Shown one piece after another: positions 42,917 to 50,356 of a stretch of DNA of 64,000 nucleotides. The notes under the pieces are model-generated. The model made no database searches. It was not told the DNA's origin and saw nothing but the letters and a program-made list of their open reading frames with translations. Source of the stretch: Mariniphaga sp041687215 (GTDB lineage Bacteria > Bacteroidota > Bacteroidia > Bacteroidales > Prolixibacteraceae). The stretch is taken from positions 28,610 through 92,609 of the forward strand of contig NZ_JAWLCI010000011.1 of NCBI RefSeq assembly GCF_041687215.1. The letters are read 5' to 3'. Each line of letters starts with the position of its first letter. Positions within the stretch are counted from its first letter, which is position 1. The position numbers and the translations under genes were made by a program.

Positions 42917-45900
42917 ATGTTAACAGTCTATAAAGCATCTGCAGGTTCGGGGAAAACCTTTCAACTGGTGGCAGAATATTTATTACTCTTGATTAAAAAC
43001 CAGGCGAGTTACCGAAATATTCTGGCGGTTACATTTACCAACAAAGCCACCAACGAAATGAAAAGCCGGATACTGGAACAACTCCATCAACTGGCAGATA
43101 ACAGGGATTCAGCCTACCTGGAACTCCTTAAAAAGGCTACAACATTTTCGGAAACAGAAATCAGAAAACGGGCAAAACTGGTTTTGAAAAATATATTACA
43201 CGATTACAACCGGTTTTCAGTAAACACCATAGATTCATTCACCCAGCGGGTTATAAAAGCATTTAACCGCGAAATGGGCATTTCACCTCATTTTATACTT
43301 GAGCTCGATAACCAGATGATTCTGGAGGAGGCGGTTGATCGGCTTTTGGCTAAAGTGGACAAGGATAAACAATTACGCAGATGGTTGGTGAAATTCAGCC
43401 AGGAAAAAATAAGGGAAAACAAAAGTCAGCGAATAGAAGAAGACATAAAAAGTTTGGGCGGCGAATTGTTTAAGGAAAAGTTTCAGGTGTTTTTCCCTGA
43501 AAATGAACAGGATGAAAATCCTTACACCCGCGATAATCTGGAAGGATTCAGGAAAGAACTTGAAAAAATTATTGCCTGGTATGAGCATACATTAAAAAAG
43601 AAAGCCGGCGAATGTATGGAGTCTATGCAAAAGGCCGGATTTTCGGTGGATGATTTTTCCTATAAAATGGCTGGTATTGCAGGATATTTGAAAAAAATGT
43701 CGGAAGGTGAGTTGAAAGAACCGGGCGTTAGAGTTCTGGCTGCGGCAGATTCAACAGAAAAATGGTTTTCAAAATCGCATCAACACAAAGCTGCTCTGGA
43801 AAAACTGGTGGAAGATAATCTTCAACCTTTGCTGCGGGATATTCTGGATTTTTACACCAGTAACGAAAGCCGTTACCAATCGTCGCTTGAAGTGCGCAAA
43901 CAACTTCGGATGCTTGGAATTCTCACCGATTTGAAGGAGGAAGTGAAGTTGCTTTTGCAGGAAAAAGGTTTGCTGCAAATTTCAGACTCGAACCTTTTGC
44001 TGAGCAAAATTATTGGCGACAGCGATTCTCCTTTTATTTATGAAAAAATTGGAACCCGCTTTAATTATTACATGCTCGATGAGTTTCAGGATACTTCTTC
44101 TTTGCAGTGGACTAATTTTAAACCGCTGATTGCCAATGCGCTGGCCGAAGGTCATCCGGCCCTTTTGGTAGGCGATGTAAAGCAGTCGATTTACCGCTGG
44201 CGCAACAGCGACTGGAACATTCTGGCATCGCAAATAAATGCCGATTTTCCGCAATATCCGCCCAGGGAAATTCCGCTCAAAAAAAACTGGCGCAGTCAGC
44301 TTAATATTATTGATTTTAATAATGCGGCCATTGGAGCGCTGAAACAAACGTTTGAAGATTTTTTATTTGAGGATTTTGAAGATGAAAGTTTCAAAGAGAA
44401 GTTTAGTTCCATTTACCGGCAATTCAAACAGGAACCGGGCAATGCACTGACTGAAAGAAAAGGCCTGGCTGAAATAAATTTTATTCAGGATAAAGATTTT
44501 GAAGCGGAAACTTTACAACTGCTGGTAGAGCAGGTTAAACAGCTTCAGGATAAAGGATTAAATGCTTCCGATATTGCCATTTTAATCCGCAAAAACAGCG
44601 AAGGTCCCAAAATTGTGGAAGCTTTTTTAGAGGCTGCCAAAAAAGATGAAAATGCAAGCTATAACCTGTCAGTACTTTCCAATGAATCGCTTTTCCTTTA
44701 TATTTCCCGTGGCGTAAATCTGGTTTTGCTTGTTGTTGAATTACTGATTGATTCTGAGGCTAAAATTCAGAAAGTGGCCATCCTTCAGCTTTGGCTTTCG
44801 TGGTTGAAACCTGCTTGGAAAAATATGGGAAATGTTTTTTCAGAAGAATCTCAACTGATTTTGGATTTTGAAAAGGTTAGCCAAAAATCTCAACCAGGCT
44901 GGGCAATTGATGAAAATTTTGAAGCGGTTTTCGAAGCTGAGCTCGGTGAAAAAATGAAGGTGCTCAGGCAAAAAGTTTTGCTTTCTTCCCTTGATGAAAC
45001 GGTTTCAGAAATTTGTGCCTTGTTTGGTTTGTTTAAAATGGAATCGGAACTTCCTTATTTGCAAACGCTTATTGACCAGGCAGCCGATCTGAAAATTTCC
45101 CTGTCAAACGATTTATCCAACTTTCTTTTCTGGTGGAAAGAAAAGGGATACAAAACTTCGGTAAATGTGAATGAGGAAGTGGATTCGGTGCGATTGATTA
45201 CCGTGCATAAAGCCAAAGGATTGGAGTATGAAGCTGTTTTGCTTCCGTTTTTCAACTGGGATGTTTCTTGGATTGGAAACCAGGCGCCGATGTTGTGGTG
45301 CCGGCCCGAAACCGAACCGTTTAACCGGTTTCCGTTGCTGCCGGTGAAAGCCGGCCAGAATCTGGCAAAAACCATTTTCCGCCAGGATTATTTCGAAGAA
45401 AAACTGAGCAGTTACATCGATACCATGAATTTGGTTTACGTTGCTTTTACCCGCGCCAAATCAGTTTTGTTTGTTCATTGCAGGAAAAAGGAGGAATCAG
45501 AGAATTCCAAAAAAGCAGATTTACCCGGAAAAACAGTGAATACAATGCTGGAATATGCATTAAATCAAATGAGTGCTGAAAAGCAATTTGCCGGTTGCCG
45601 GAACCCGGAAGGAACTGAATTTCGATTTGGAGAACTTCCTGTTTTTAGTTCGAAGAAAAAGGCTGGTCAACCGGGGTGGATTAAAACCTATCAGTTTTAC
45701 GATTTCAGCAACCGCATCCGGTTGAGGCTAAACAGCGAAGATTTCTTTTCAGCAGAAGAACAAAAACATTCGGTAAAAAACACCGGAAAACTGGTGCATG
45801 AAATTTTGGCGGAAATAACAATGGCAGACGATGTGGAACCAGCCTGCACCAAAGCCTTTAAAGAAGGCCGGATAAATGAAACAGAACGGAAAACCATTCT

Positions 45901-46195
45901 GAAAAAACTGGAAGCCAGCCTTCAAAATCCGGTTATCAGCCGGTGGTTCGATGGCAGTTTTAAGGTATTGAACGAACGGAATTTACTGGCTCCGGGAAAA
46001 CTTTTGCGACCCGACCGGATTATGGTTTCGGGAAATCAGGCCATTGTGGTAGATTATAAATGGGGCGAAAAAAATCCTGAAAAGTACCACAGACAGTTGG
46101 AGCGATACACAGAAACATTAAAAAAATGCGGTTTCGAAAAGGTGGAGGGATTTCTTTGGTACATCAGTCAGGATGAAGTGGAGCAGGTGTTGTAG
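42917..46195 (+). CDS. RecB/AddA-like helicase-nuclease
   Basis: A 1092-residue UvrD/Rep superfamily 1A helicase fused to a nuclease, the type that resects double-strand breaks. Motifs: YKASAGSGKTFQLVAEYLL (Walker A), LAVTFTNKATNEMKSRI (Ia), MLDEFQDTSSLQW (II, DEFQDT), VGDVKQSIYRWRNSDW (III), LKKNWRSQLNIIDFNNAAI (IV), VRLITVHKAKGLEYEAVLLP (V), and LVYVAFTRAKSVLFVHC (VI). The C-terminus carries a PD-(D/E)xK nuclease with RPDRIMV (Asp1033) and VVDYKWGEK (Asp1046, Lys1048). The usual partner, an AddB-like nuclease-helicase that often lies next door in Bacteroidota, is not adjacent here. Confidence 0.9.
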   Translation: MLTVYKASAGSGKTFQLVAEYLLLLIKNQASYRNILAVTFTNKATNEMKSRILEQLHQLADNRDSAYLELLKKATTFSETEIRKRAKLVLKNILHDYNRFSVNTIDSFTQRVIKAFNREMGISPHFILELDNQMILEEAVDRLLAKVDKDKQLRRWLVKFSQEKIRENKSQRIEEDIKSLGGELFKEKFQVFFPENEQDENPYTRDNLEGFRKELEKIIAWYEHTLKKKAGECMESMQKAGFSVDDFSYKMAGIAGYLKKMSEGELKEPGVRVLAAADSTEKWFSKSHQHKAALEKLVEDNLQPLLRDILDFYTSNESRYQSSLEVRKQLRMLGILTDLKEEVKLLLQEKGLLQISDSNLLLSKIIGDSDSPFIYEKIGTRFNYYMLDEFQDTSSLQWTNFKPLIANALAEGHPALLVGDVKQSIYRWRNSDWNILASQINADFPQYPPREIPLKKNWRSQLNIIDFNNAAIGALKQTFEDFLFEDFEDESFKEKFSSIYRQFKQEPGNALTERKGLAEINFIQDKDFEAETLQLLVEQVKQLQDKGLNASDIAILIRKNSEGPKIVEAFLEAAKKDENASYNLSVLSNESLFLYISRGVNLVLLVVELLIDSEAKIQKVAILQLWLSWLKPAWKNMGNVFSEESQLILDFEKVSQKSQPGWAIDENFEAVFEAELGEKMKVLRQKVLLSSLDETVSEICALFGLFKMESELPYLQTLIDQAADLKISLSNDLSNFLFWWKEKGYKTSVNVNEEVDSVRLITVHKAKGLEYEAVLLPFFNWDVSWIGNQAPMLWCRPETEPFNRFPLLPVKAGQNLAKTIFRQDYFEEKLSSYIDTMNLVYVAFTRAKSVLFVHCRKKEESENSKKADLPGKTVNTMLEYALNQMSAEKQFAGCRNPEGTEFRFGELPVFSSKKKAGQPGWIKTYQFYDFSNRIRLRLNSEDFFSAEEQKHSVKNTGKLVHEILAEITMADDVEPACTKAFKEGRINETERKTILKKLEASLQNPVISRWFDGSFKVLNERNLLAPGKLLRPDRIMVSGNQAIVVDYKWGEKNPEKYHRQLERYTETLKKCGFEKVEGFLWYISQDEVEQVL

Positions 46196-46251
46196 CTCGA
46201 AGGGTGTACGTCAAACTCTGTGTTTTAAAATCACTGAACAAACAATCAATT

Positions 46252-46341
46252 TTTTACACCGGTGCTTCAGCCCGGTGTTTAAACTTTTCGGAGTCTTTTG
46301 CGGCTTTAGCATTTAATCCCTTTAATGGACGCGGTGTAAAA
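46252..46341. repeat. Dispersed repeat, copy 2
   Basis: Shares with the 35.0-kb copy the start TTTTACACCG.TGCTT.AGCCCGGTG and the core GGCTTTAGCATTTAATCC.TTTAATGG. This copy lacks the right half and instead ends in GCGGTGTAAAA, giving perfect 9-base terminal inverted repeats (TTTTACACC at 46252-46260, GGTGTAAAA at 46333-46341). It lies in the spacer after the helicase-nuclease gene and has no coding capacity. Confidence 0.72.
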
Positions 46342-46428
46342 GATACAATTTTCCAAAAGATCATTATAATATGGAATTTGTCGCACACAGTGCAGTTCCT
46401 CAAGGGTTCACTCCATTAAAATATTTTA

Positions 46429-46436
46429 TACTTTTG
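46429..46436 (+). promoter_or_regulatory. -7 box upstream of the DUF4293 gene
   Basis: TACTTTTG matches TAnnTTTG, 15 bases before the ATG at 46452; a GTTC sits at the -33 position, a partial match. Confidence 0.45.
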
Positions 46437-46451
46437 CAGAAAATTTATAAT

Positions 46452-46895
46452 ATGATCCAGCGAATTCAAACCATTTACATATTTTTTGCCGCCGTGCTTG
46501 TGGCATTGTTGTTAAAACTCGATTTTGCAGAACTGGCAGTTGAAGGCCAGTTGTACGTCTTTAATGCCAACGGAATCATCAGCGACGGCCAAATATTATT
46601 CGACGGGCTGCCGGTAATGGGGTTTATCGGATTAATTACCCTGCTGCACCTGGTCATTATTTTTCTGTATAAAAAACGTATCCGTCAAATCCGGTTTCTT
46701 TCATTTACAATTCTCCTGCTACTGGGACTTGTGGGTGTGATGTTCTATTTTTTATATGCTGCATTCGATGGCGCTGAAATTGTGTTTAAAATTCCGATAG
46801 TTTTTCCGGTACTGGCAGTTATACTCGATTACCTGGCCATCCGCGGCATTGGGAAAGACGAAGCGTTGATAAGAAGTCTGAACCGGATTCGGTAG
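46452..46895 (+). CDS. DUF4293 membrane protein
   Basis: A 147-residue four-helix membrane protein starting with the characteristic MIQRIQTIYIFFAAVLVALL of DUF4293, a Bacteroidota-specific family of unknown function. The remaining helices are at about residues 55-75, 82-103 and 110-130, ending in a basic tail (EALIRSLNRIR). The start at 46452 fits the family; a longer frame upstream would run through the repeat. It is followed 6 bases later by the nucleotidyltransferase gene, so the two are probably co-transcribed. Confidence 0.88.
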   Translation: MIQRIQTIYIFFAAVLVALLLKLDFAELAVEGQLYVFNANGIISDGQILFDGLPVMGFIGLITLLHLVIIFLYKKRIRQIRFLSFTILLLLGLVGVMFYFLYAAFDGAEIVFKIPIVFPVLAVILDYLAIRGIGKDEALIRSLNRIR

Positions 46896-46901
46896 TTGAT
46901 T

Positions 46902-47621
46902 ATGAAAGCAATGGTTTTTGCCGCAGGTTTGGGAACCCGTCTTCAGGAAGAAACAGGCAACAAACCCAAAGCACTGGTGGAAATTGGCGGAAAACCTTTG
47001 CTGCAACATGCCATTGAGAAATTGAAAAAAGAAGGCTTCTCGGAAATTGTGGTTAATGTCCATCATTTTTCTGATTTGGTTATCGAATTTATTAACAGTC
47101 ATGATTTCGGCATTCCTGTTTTTATTTCTGATGAAACCGACAAACTGCTTGATACGGGAGGTGGTTTAAAAAAGGCTGCTCCATTTTTTCAAGGCTACGA
47201 ACCGGTTTTGATTTACAACGTGGATGTGATTAGCAACCTGAAACTCCAAAATTTAATTGAATACCATAATAAAGCAGGAGCGCTGGCCACGCTGGTTGTA
47301 AGGGACAGGAAAACACAACGCTACTTTAAATTCGACAGCGAAAAAAGACTGGTGGGGTGGATAAATAAAAAATCAGGCGAAAAAAAGATTGCAATCCCTG
47401 AAAACTTTGAACAATCTGCCGCGATGGCATTCAGCGGAATTCACGTTGTGAGTCCTGATATTTTCGATTTGATGCCCTCTGAAGAAAAATTTTCAATTAC
47501 AGATTTTTATTTGGATCTGGCCAAAAATCACCTTTTAAAAGGCTACTTCGATGAGTCGGAAATTTGGATGGATGTTGGAAAGCCAGAGGAATTGGCAGAA
47601 GTGCGTAAACTTTTTCAGTAA
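46902..47621 (+). CDS. NDP-sugar pyrophosphorylase-like nucleotidyltransferase (MurU-like)
   Basis: A 239-residue sugar nucleotidyltransferase with the signature MVFAAGLGTRLQEETGNKPK and PKALVEIGGKPLLQHAIEKL, the metal-binding VLIYNVDVISN and a late WMDVGKPEELAEVR. The short form without a C-terminal acyltransferase domain resembles MurU (MurNAc-1-phosphate uridylyltransferase) and related mannose/glucose-1-phosphate enzymes. In MurU pathways an AmgK kinase gene is usually beside it; here the neighbours are DUF4293 and a mandelate-racemase-type gene, so the substrate is open. A TTG at 46896 is rejected in favour of the ATG. Confidence 0.85.
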   Translation: MKAMVFAAGLGTRLQEETGNKPKALVEIGGKPLLQHAIEKLKKEGFSEIVVNVHHFSDLVIEFINSHDFGIPVFISDETDKLLDTGGGLKKAAPFFQGYEPVLIYNVDVISNLKLQNLIEYHNKAGALATLVVRDRKTQRYFKFDSEKRLVGWINKKSGEKKIAIPENFEQSAAMAFSGIHVVSPDIFDLMPSEEKFSITDFYLDLAKNHLLKGYFDESEIWMDVGKPEELAEVRKLFQ

Positions 47622-47632
47622 ATTTTTAACCT

Positions 47633-48889
47633 ATGAATAATTCACGTCGCAGTTTTTTCAAAAAGGCAGCCCTTGCATCTGCCGGAAGTGCTTTTTTGGG
47701 AGAAACAGTTCAGGCAGTTACTGATTCAGAGATTGAAAGGTATGCCGAATTGGACGAGGTGCTTTCCAAACCGGTACTTAAAAAATCTTTATTCTCTGAA
47801 CCGGTAATAATTGAATCGCTTGAATTGTTGCGTTTTGAAGACAATTTCCTGTGCAGAGTGCGTTCCAAAGATGGTGCCGTAGGAATTTCCGTTGGCAACA
47901 ACATGCAAATGGTTTCGCTTTACCCCATTTTTACCCGGAGGCTGCAACCTTTTTTCCCGGGAAAAGACGCCAGAAACCTGGAGCAATTACTCGATGAAGT
48001 GTATGTTTATCAAAGCAATTACAAACTGCAAAACCTGGCGCTTTGGGTACCGCTGGCCACCATTGAATTCGCCATTCTGGATATGCTTGGGAAAATTGCC
48101 GGCAAACCAATGGGAGAACTGATTGGCGAAATTCATCACACGGAAATTGCAGTTTACCAGGCCAATAATTTCAGGGGAAAATCGGCCGAAGAATCTATTG
48201 CAGGAATTAAAAAACAGGTAGAAGAAACACAGGCAAAAGCGTTGAAATTTAAAGTGGGCGGAAGAATGAGCGCACCGGAGATTCCACTTGGCCGTTCAGA
48301 AAAACTGATTCCGCTGGTACGCAAAACTTTTGGCGACGATATGACCATTTATGCCGATTCAAACGGATCTTATGATGTGAAGGAAGCCATCCGGATTGGA
48401 AAGATTATGGAAGAATATAAGATTGATTTTTACGAAGAACCTGTTCCTTTCGATTGGTATGAGGAAACAAAAATGGTTACCGATGCGGTAAATGTTCCTG
48501 TTGCCGGCGGAGAACAGGAACCCAGTTTGCATAATTTCCGGTGGCTTATTGGAAACGATGCACTGCAAATTGTTCAGCCCGATATTTTTTATTTCGGGGG
48601 AATGATTCGCTCGATGAAAGTGGCACGAATGGCTGCCGTAAAAAATATGGAATGTACGCCGCATATTTCTGGCTCAGGACTTGGGTATTTGTACATGATG
48701 CATTTTGTTTCGGCAGTCCCCAATGCCGGGCCATACCACGAGTTTAAAGGGTTTAACAACGAAATTCCGCTAACCTGCTCTACTTCTGATTTGGTTAGTC
48801 ATGGGGGAGTGGTAAAAGTACCATCCGGACCGGGGATGGGCGTTGAATTAGATGCTGGTTTTGTTCGCAAACACAAGGTAGTAATTTGA
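47633..48889 (+). CDS. Tat-exported enolase-superfamily enzyme, mandelate racemase subgroup
   Basis: A 418-residue enzyme with a twin-arginine signal (NNSRRSFFKKAALASAGSAF). The barrel residues of the mandelate racemase subgroup can be placed: a KxK motif LKFKVGG (Lys205, Lys207), metal ligands Asp242 (YADSNGSYD), Glu268/269 (YEEPVPF) and Glu294 (AGGEQE), and the Asp317-His344 dyad (VQPDIFYFGG and TPHISGSG) with Glu370. This dyad points to acid-sugar dehydratase or racemase chemistry rather than to dipeptide epimerases. Export as a folded protein suggests an extracytoplasmic substrate. It follows the nucleotidyltransferase by 11 bases. Confidence 0.85.
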   Translation: MNNSRRSFFKKAALASAGSAFLGETVQAVTDSEIERYAELDEVLSKPVLKKSLFSEPVIIESLELLRFEDNFLCRVRSKDGAVGISVGNNMQMVSLYPIFTRRLQPFFPGKDARNLEQLLDEVYVYQSNYKLQNLALWVPLATIEFAILDMLGKIAGKPMGELIGEIHHTEIAVYQANNFRGKSAEESIAGIKKQVEETQAKALKFKVGGRMSAPEIPLGRSEKLIPLVRKTFGDDMTIYADSNGSYDVKEAIRIGKIMEEYKIDFYEEPVPFDWYEETKMVTDAVNVPVAGGEQEPSLHNFRWLIGNDALQIVQPDIFYFGGMIRSMKVARMAAVKNMECTPHISGSGLGYLYMMHFVSAVPNAGPYHEFKGFNNEIPLTCSTSDLVSHGGVVKVPSGPGMGVELDAGFVRKHKVVI

Positions 48890-48894
48890 ATTTT

Positions 48895-49308
48895 TCAGAG
48901 CGAAGCCCAAATTCTTGCCAGCGAATGCCCCGGCGCTTTTAAATTCAAATCGAGGAAATAGCCGAAAGGTGTTTGGGCTGTTTCATATCCACCGTTTTGC
49001 AACCGTTTTTCTGCTTCGTCAAAAATTTTCCTGGTAAACTCAACCGATGCTTTCGAATCGGATAAATGAGCGAATGAATGCAGAATGATTTTCTGGCAAT
49101 CGTTTTTGCGGGCAGTCCATTTCAGGTGGTTTACCAGCTTTTTTTCGCGGCTTTTTGCATCATATTCCTCGTCGGTTTCTTCTACCTGAATAAATGCCAG
49201 CATTGAATCTGAAAAAGTGGCTCCTTCAGTTACATCCTCTGCACTTTCCAGATTTTTTTGTGCAGGAATGTAACTGAATTCATCCACATACATTACAAGA
49301 ACTTTCAT
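48895..49308 (-). CDS. Stand-alone threonyl-tRNA synthetase editing domain
   Basis: A 137-residue protein resembling the archaeal-type ThrRS editing domain (PF08915), which removes serine from mischarged tRNA-Thr. The family end is clear: TPFGYFLDLNLKAPGHSLAR, compared with the PFGW...KGHPLAE motif of archaeal ThrRS; the start MKVLVMYVDEFSYIPAQK matches the first strand. Free-standing versions exist in some archaea and bacteria, but the function of this bacterial branch is unproven. Its ATG overlaps the stop of the Haem_bd gene (ATGA), so it is translated together with haem proteins, which is odd for a tRNA editing factor. Confidence 0.75.
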   Translation of the reverse strand: MKVLVMYVDEFSYIPAQKNLESAEDVTEGATFSDSMLAFIQVEETDEEYDAKSREKKLVNHLKWTARKNDCQKIILHSFAHLSDSKASVEFTRKIFDEAEKRLQNGGYETAQTPFGYFLDLNLKAPGHSLARIWASL

Positions 49309-49778
49309 TCATTTATCATTTTAATGAGCAGCTCTTCACTAAGTTTTTCTGCCCATGCATAAAACTGCTCTTTTTGTTCTTCGGTTAGTTTGGCTTTCGG
49401 ATGCATTAAAACATAGGGTTTTAATGGCATTTCGTTCGATTTTATTTCATCAGCCATTTTATCTAATGCACCTATTTGATCCAGTGGCTCCCAATTTCCC
49501 CATTCCGAAAGGTTCAGTTCAGCTTTGCCATCAGTAATATGTTGGTTTATCATCCACGAAACCGGGGCAATCTGGTGATACCACAAATAGGTAGTTTGAT
49601 TGGAATGGCAGTCGAGGCAGGCATTTTTTAACACCGTTTTCATTTCATCATCAACCACACCCTGCTCAAGCAGATGAGCTTTGGTTATTTCTCCCCGGTT
49701 TTTTTCGGGTTGGAAAAACTGAATAACTACGAATATGGCTATTAGAAGTATAATAAATATCCGGAAAAACTTTTTCAT
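49305..49778 (-). CDS. Haem-binding domain protein (Haem_bd), membrane-anchored
   Basis: A 157-residue protein with one N-terminal helix (residues ~4-22) and a mono-haem motif VLKNACLDCHSNQTTYLWYH (Cys54, Cys57, His58), then IAPVSWMINQHITDGKAELN and the late EEQKEQFYAWA helix, all typical of the Haem_bd (PF14376) family of Bacteroidota. It should be a periplasmic c-type cytochrome attached to the inner membrane. Its redox partner is unknown. It is the middle gene of a three-gene run, 22 bases after the second haem protein gene. Confidence 0.87.
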   Translation of the reverse strand: MKKFFRIFIILLIAIFVVIQFFQPEKNRGEITKAHLLEQGVVDDEMKTVLKNACLDCHSNQTTYLWYHQIAPVSWMINQHITDGKAELNLSEWGNWEPLDQIGALDKMADEIKSNEMPLKPYVLMHPKAKLTEEQKEQFYAWAEKLSEELLIKMINE

Positions 49779-49800
49779 TTCTCAAAAGTCAATGGTTTAG

Positions 49801-50193
49801 TTAATTTCCAAGCAGCGCATCTATTTCTTTTTTAGACCAGTTCGTTAAAATCTTTGCCTGTTCTTCCGTCAGTTTTTTCTCAGGGAATTTTTCCAAAAAT
49901 TTTTTAGGCGGCATTTCACCTTTTTCCACTACCTCGGCAATTTCTTTCAGTGTAGTAATTTTTTTCACTTTTCCCAATTGGTCTATCGATTTAAAATCGA
50001 GGGCTTCCCGCGCTTTTTCATTTTGTGAATCAGCGTTATGGCACTGAAAACACGATTGGTCGATGATGGATTTTACTTGTTCAGGCAGTTCTTTTTCACT
50101 TACTATCGGAGAATTTTTGTAAGCGGTGTTCAGAATAAATGCACCAAAAATTACGGTGGCAAAAACAAAAGCAGGCAACATAATCTTTTTCAT
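49801..50193 (-). CDS. Haem-binding domain protein with CFQCH motif
   Basis: A 130-residue exported or anchored small cytochrome c-like protein: hydrophobic N-terminus (LPAFVFATVIFGAFILNT), haem motif IIDQSCFQCHNADSQNEKAR (Cys48, Cys51, His52) and the downstream EVVEKGEMPPKKFLEKFP that supplies a methionine as possible second haem ligand. Like its downstream neighbour it belongs to the Haem_bd group. It is the first gene of the run with the second haem protein and the ThrRS-editing-like gene. Confidence 0.85.
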   Translation of the reverse strand: MKKIMLPAFVFATVIFGAFILNTAYKNSPIVSEKELPEQVKSIIDQSCFQCHNADSQNEKAREALDFKSIDQLGKVKKITTLKEIAEVVEKGEMPPKKFLEKFPEKKLTEEQAKILTNWSKKEIDALLGN

Positions 50194-50332
50194 AGTTTTC
50201 TCAATTTTAGATGAATAATTTTCGTTTAATATACGTCAATAATTACAGAAACACAAGATATGGAGTAAAAGTTGAACAGCAAGTTGTTAAAGAATGGAAT
50301 ATTATTCCTGTATAAAAATTTGGTTTTAATAT

Positions 50333-50340
50333 TAACTTTG
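50333..50340 (+). promoter_or_regulatory. -7 box upstream of the secreted protease gene
   Basis: TAACTTTG matches TAnnTTTG. The transcript would begin near 50347, so a GTG at 50348 would have no leader; the ATG at 50357 is therefore preferred. Confidence 0.45.
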
Positions 50341-50356
50341 GCGAAAAGTGAAAAAT

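Noticed and set aside
42917..46195. The helicase-nuclease as part of a phage-defence system.
   Set aside because: The motif set is that of the RecB/AddA repair enzyme and there is no neighbouring methylase, effector or second defence gene.
46371..46451. A 27-residue extension of the DUF4293 protein.
   Set aside because: The family starts at MIQRIQT, and the -7 box at 46429 would be downstream of the longer start.
48895..50193. The run of two haem proteins and a tRNA-editing-like protein as a toxin-antitoxin or defence unit.
   Set aside because: No toxin, effector or nuclease domain is present; all three look like housekeeping families.
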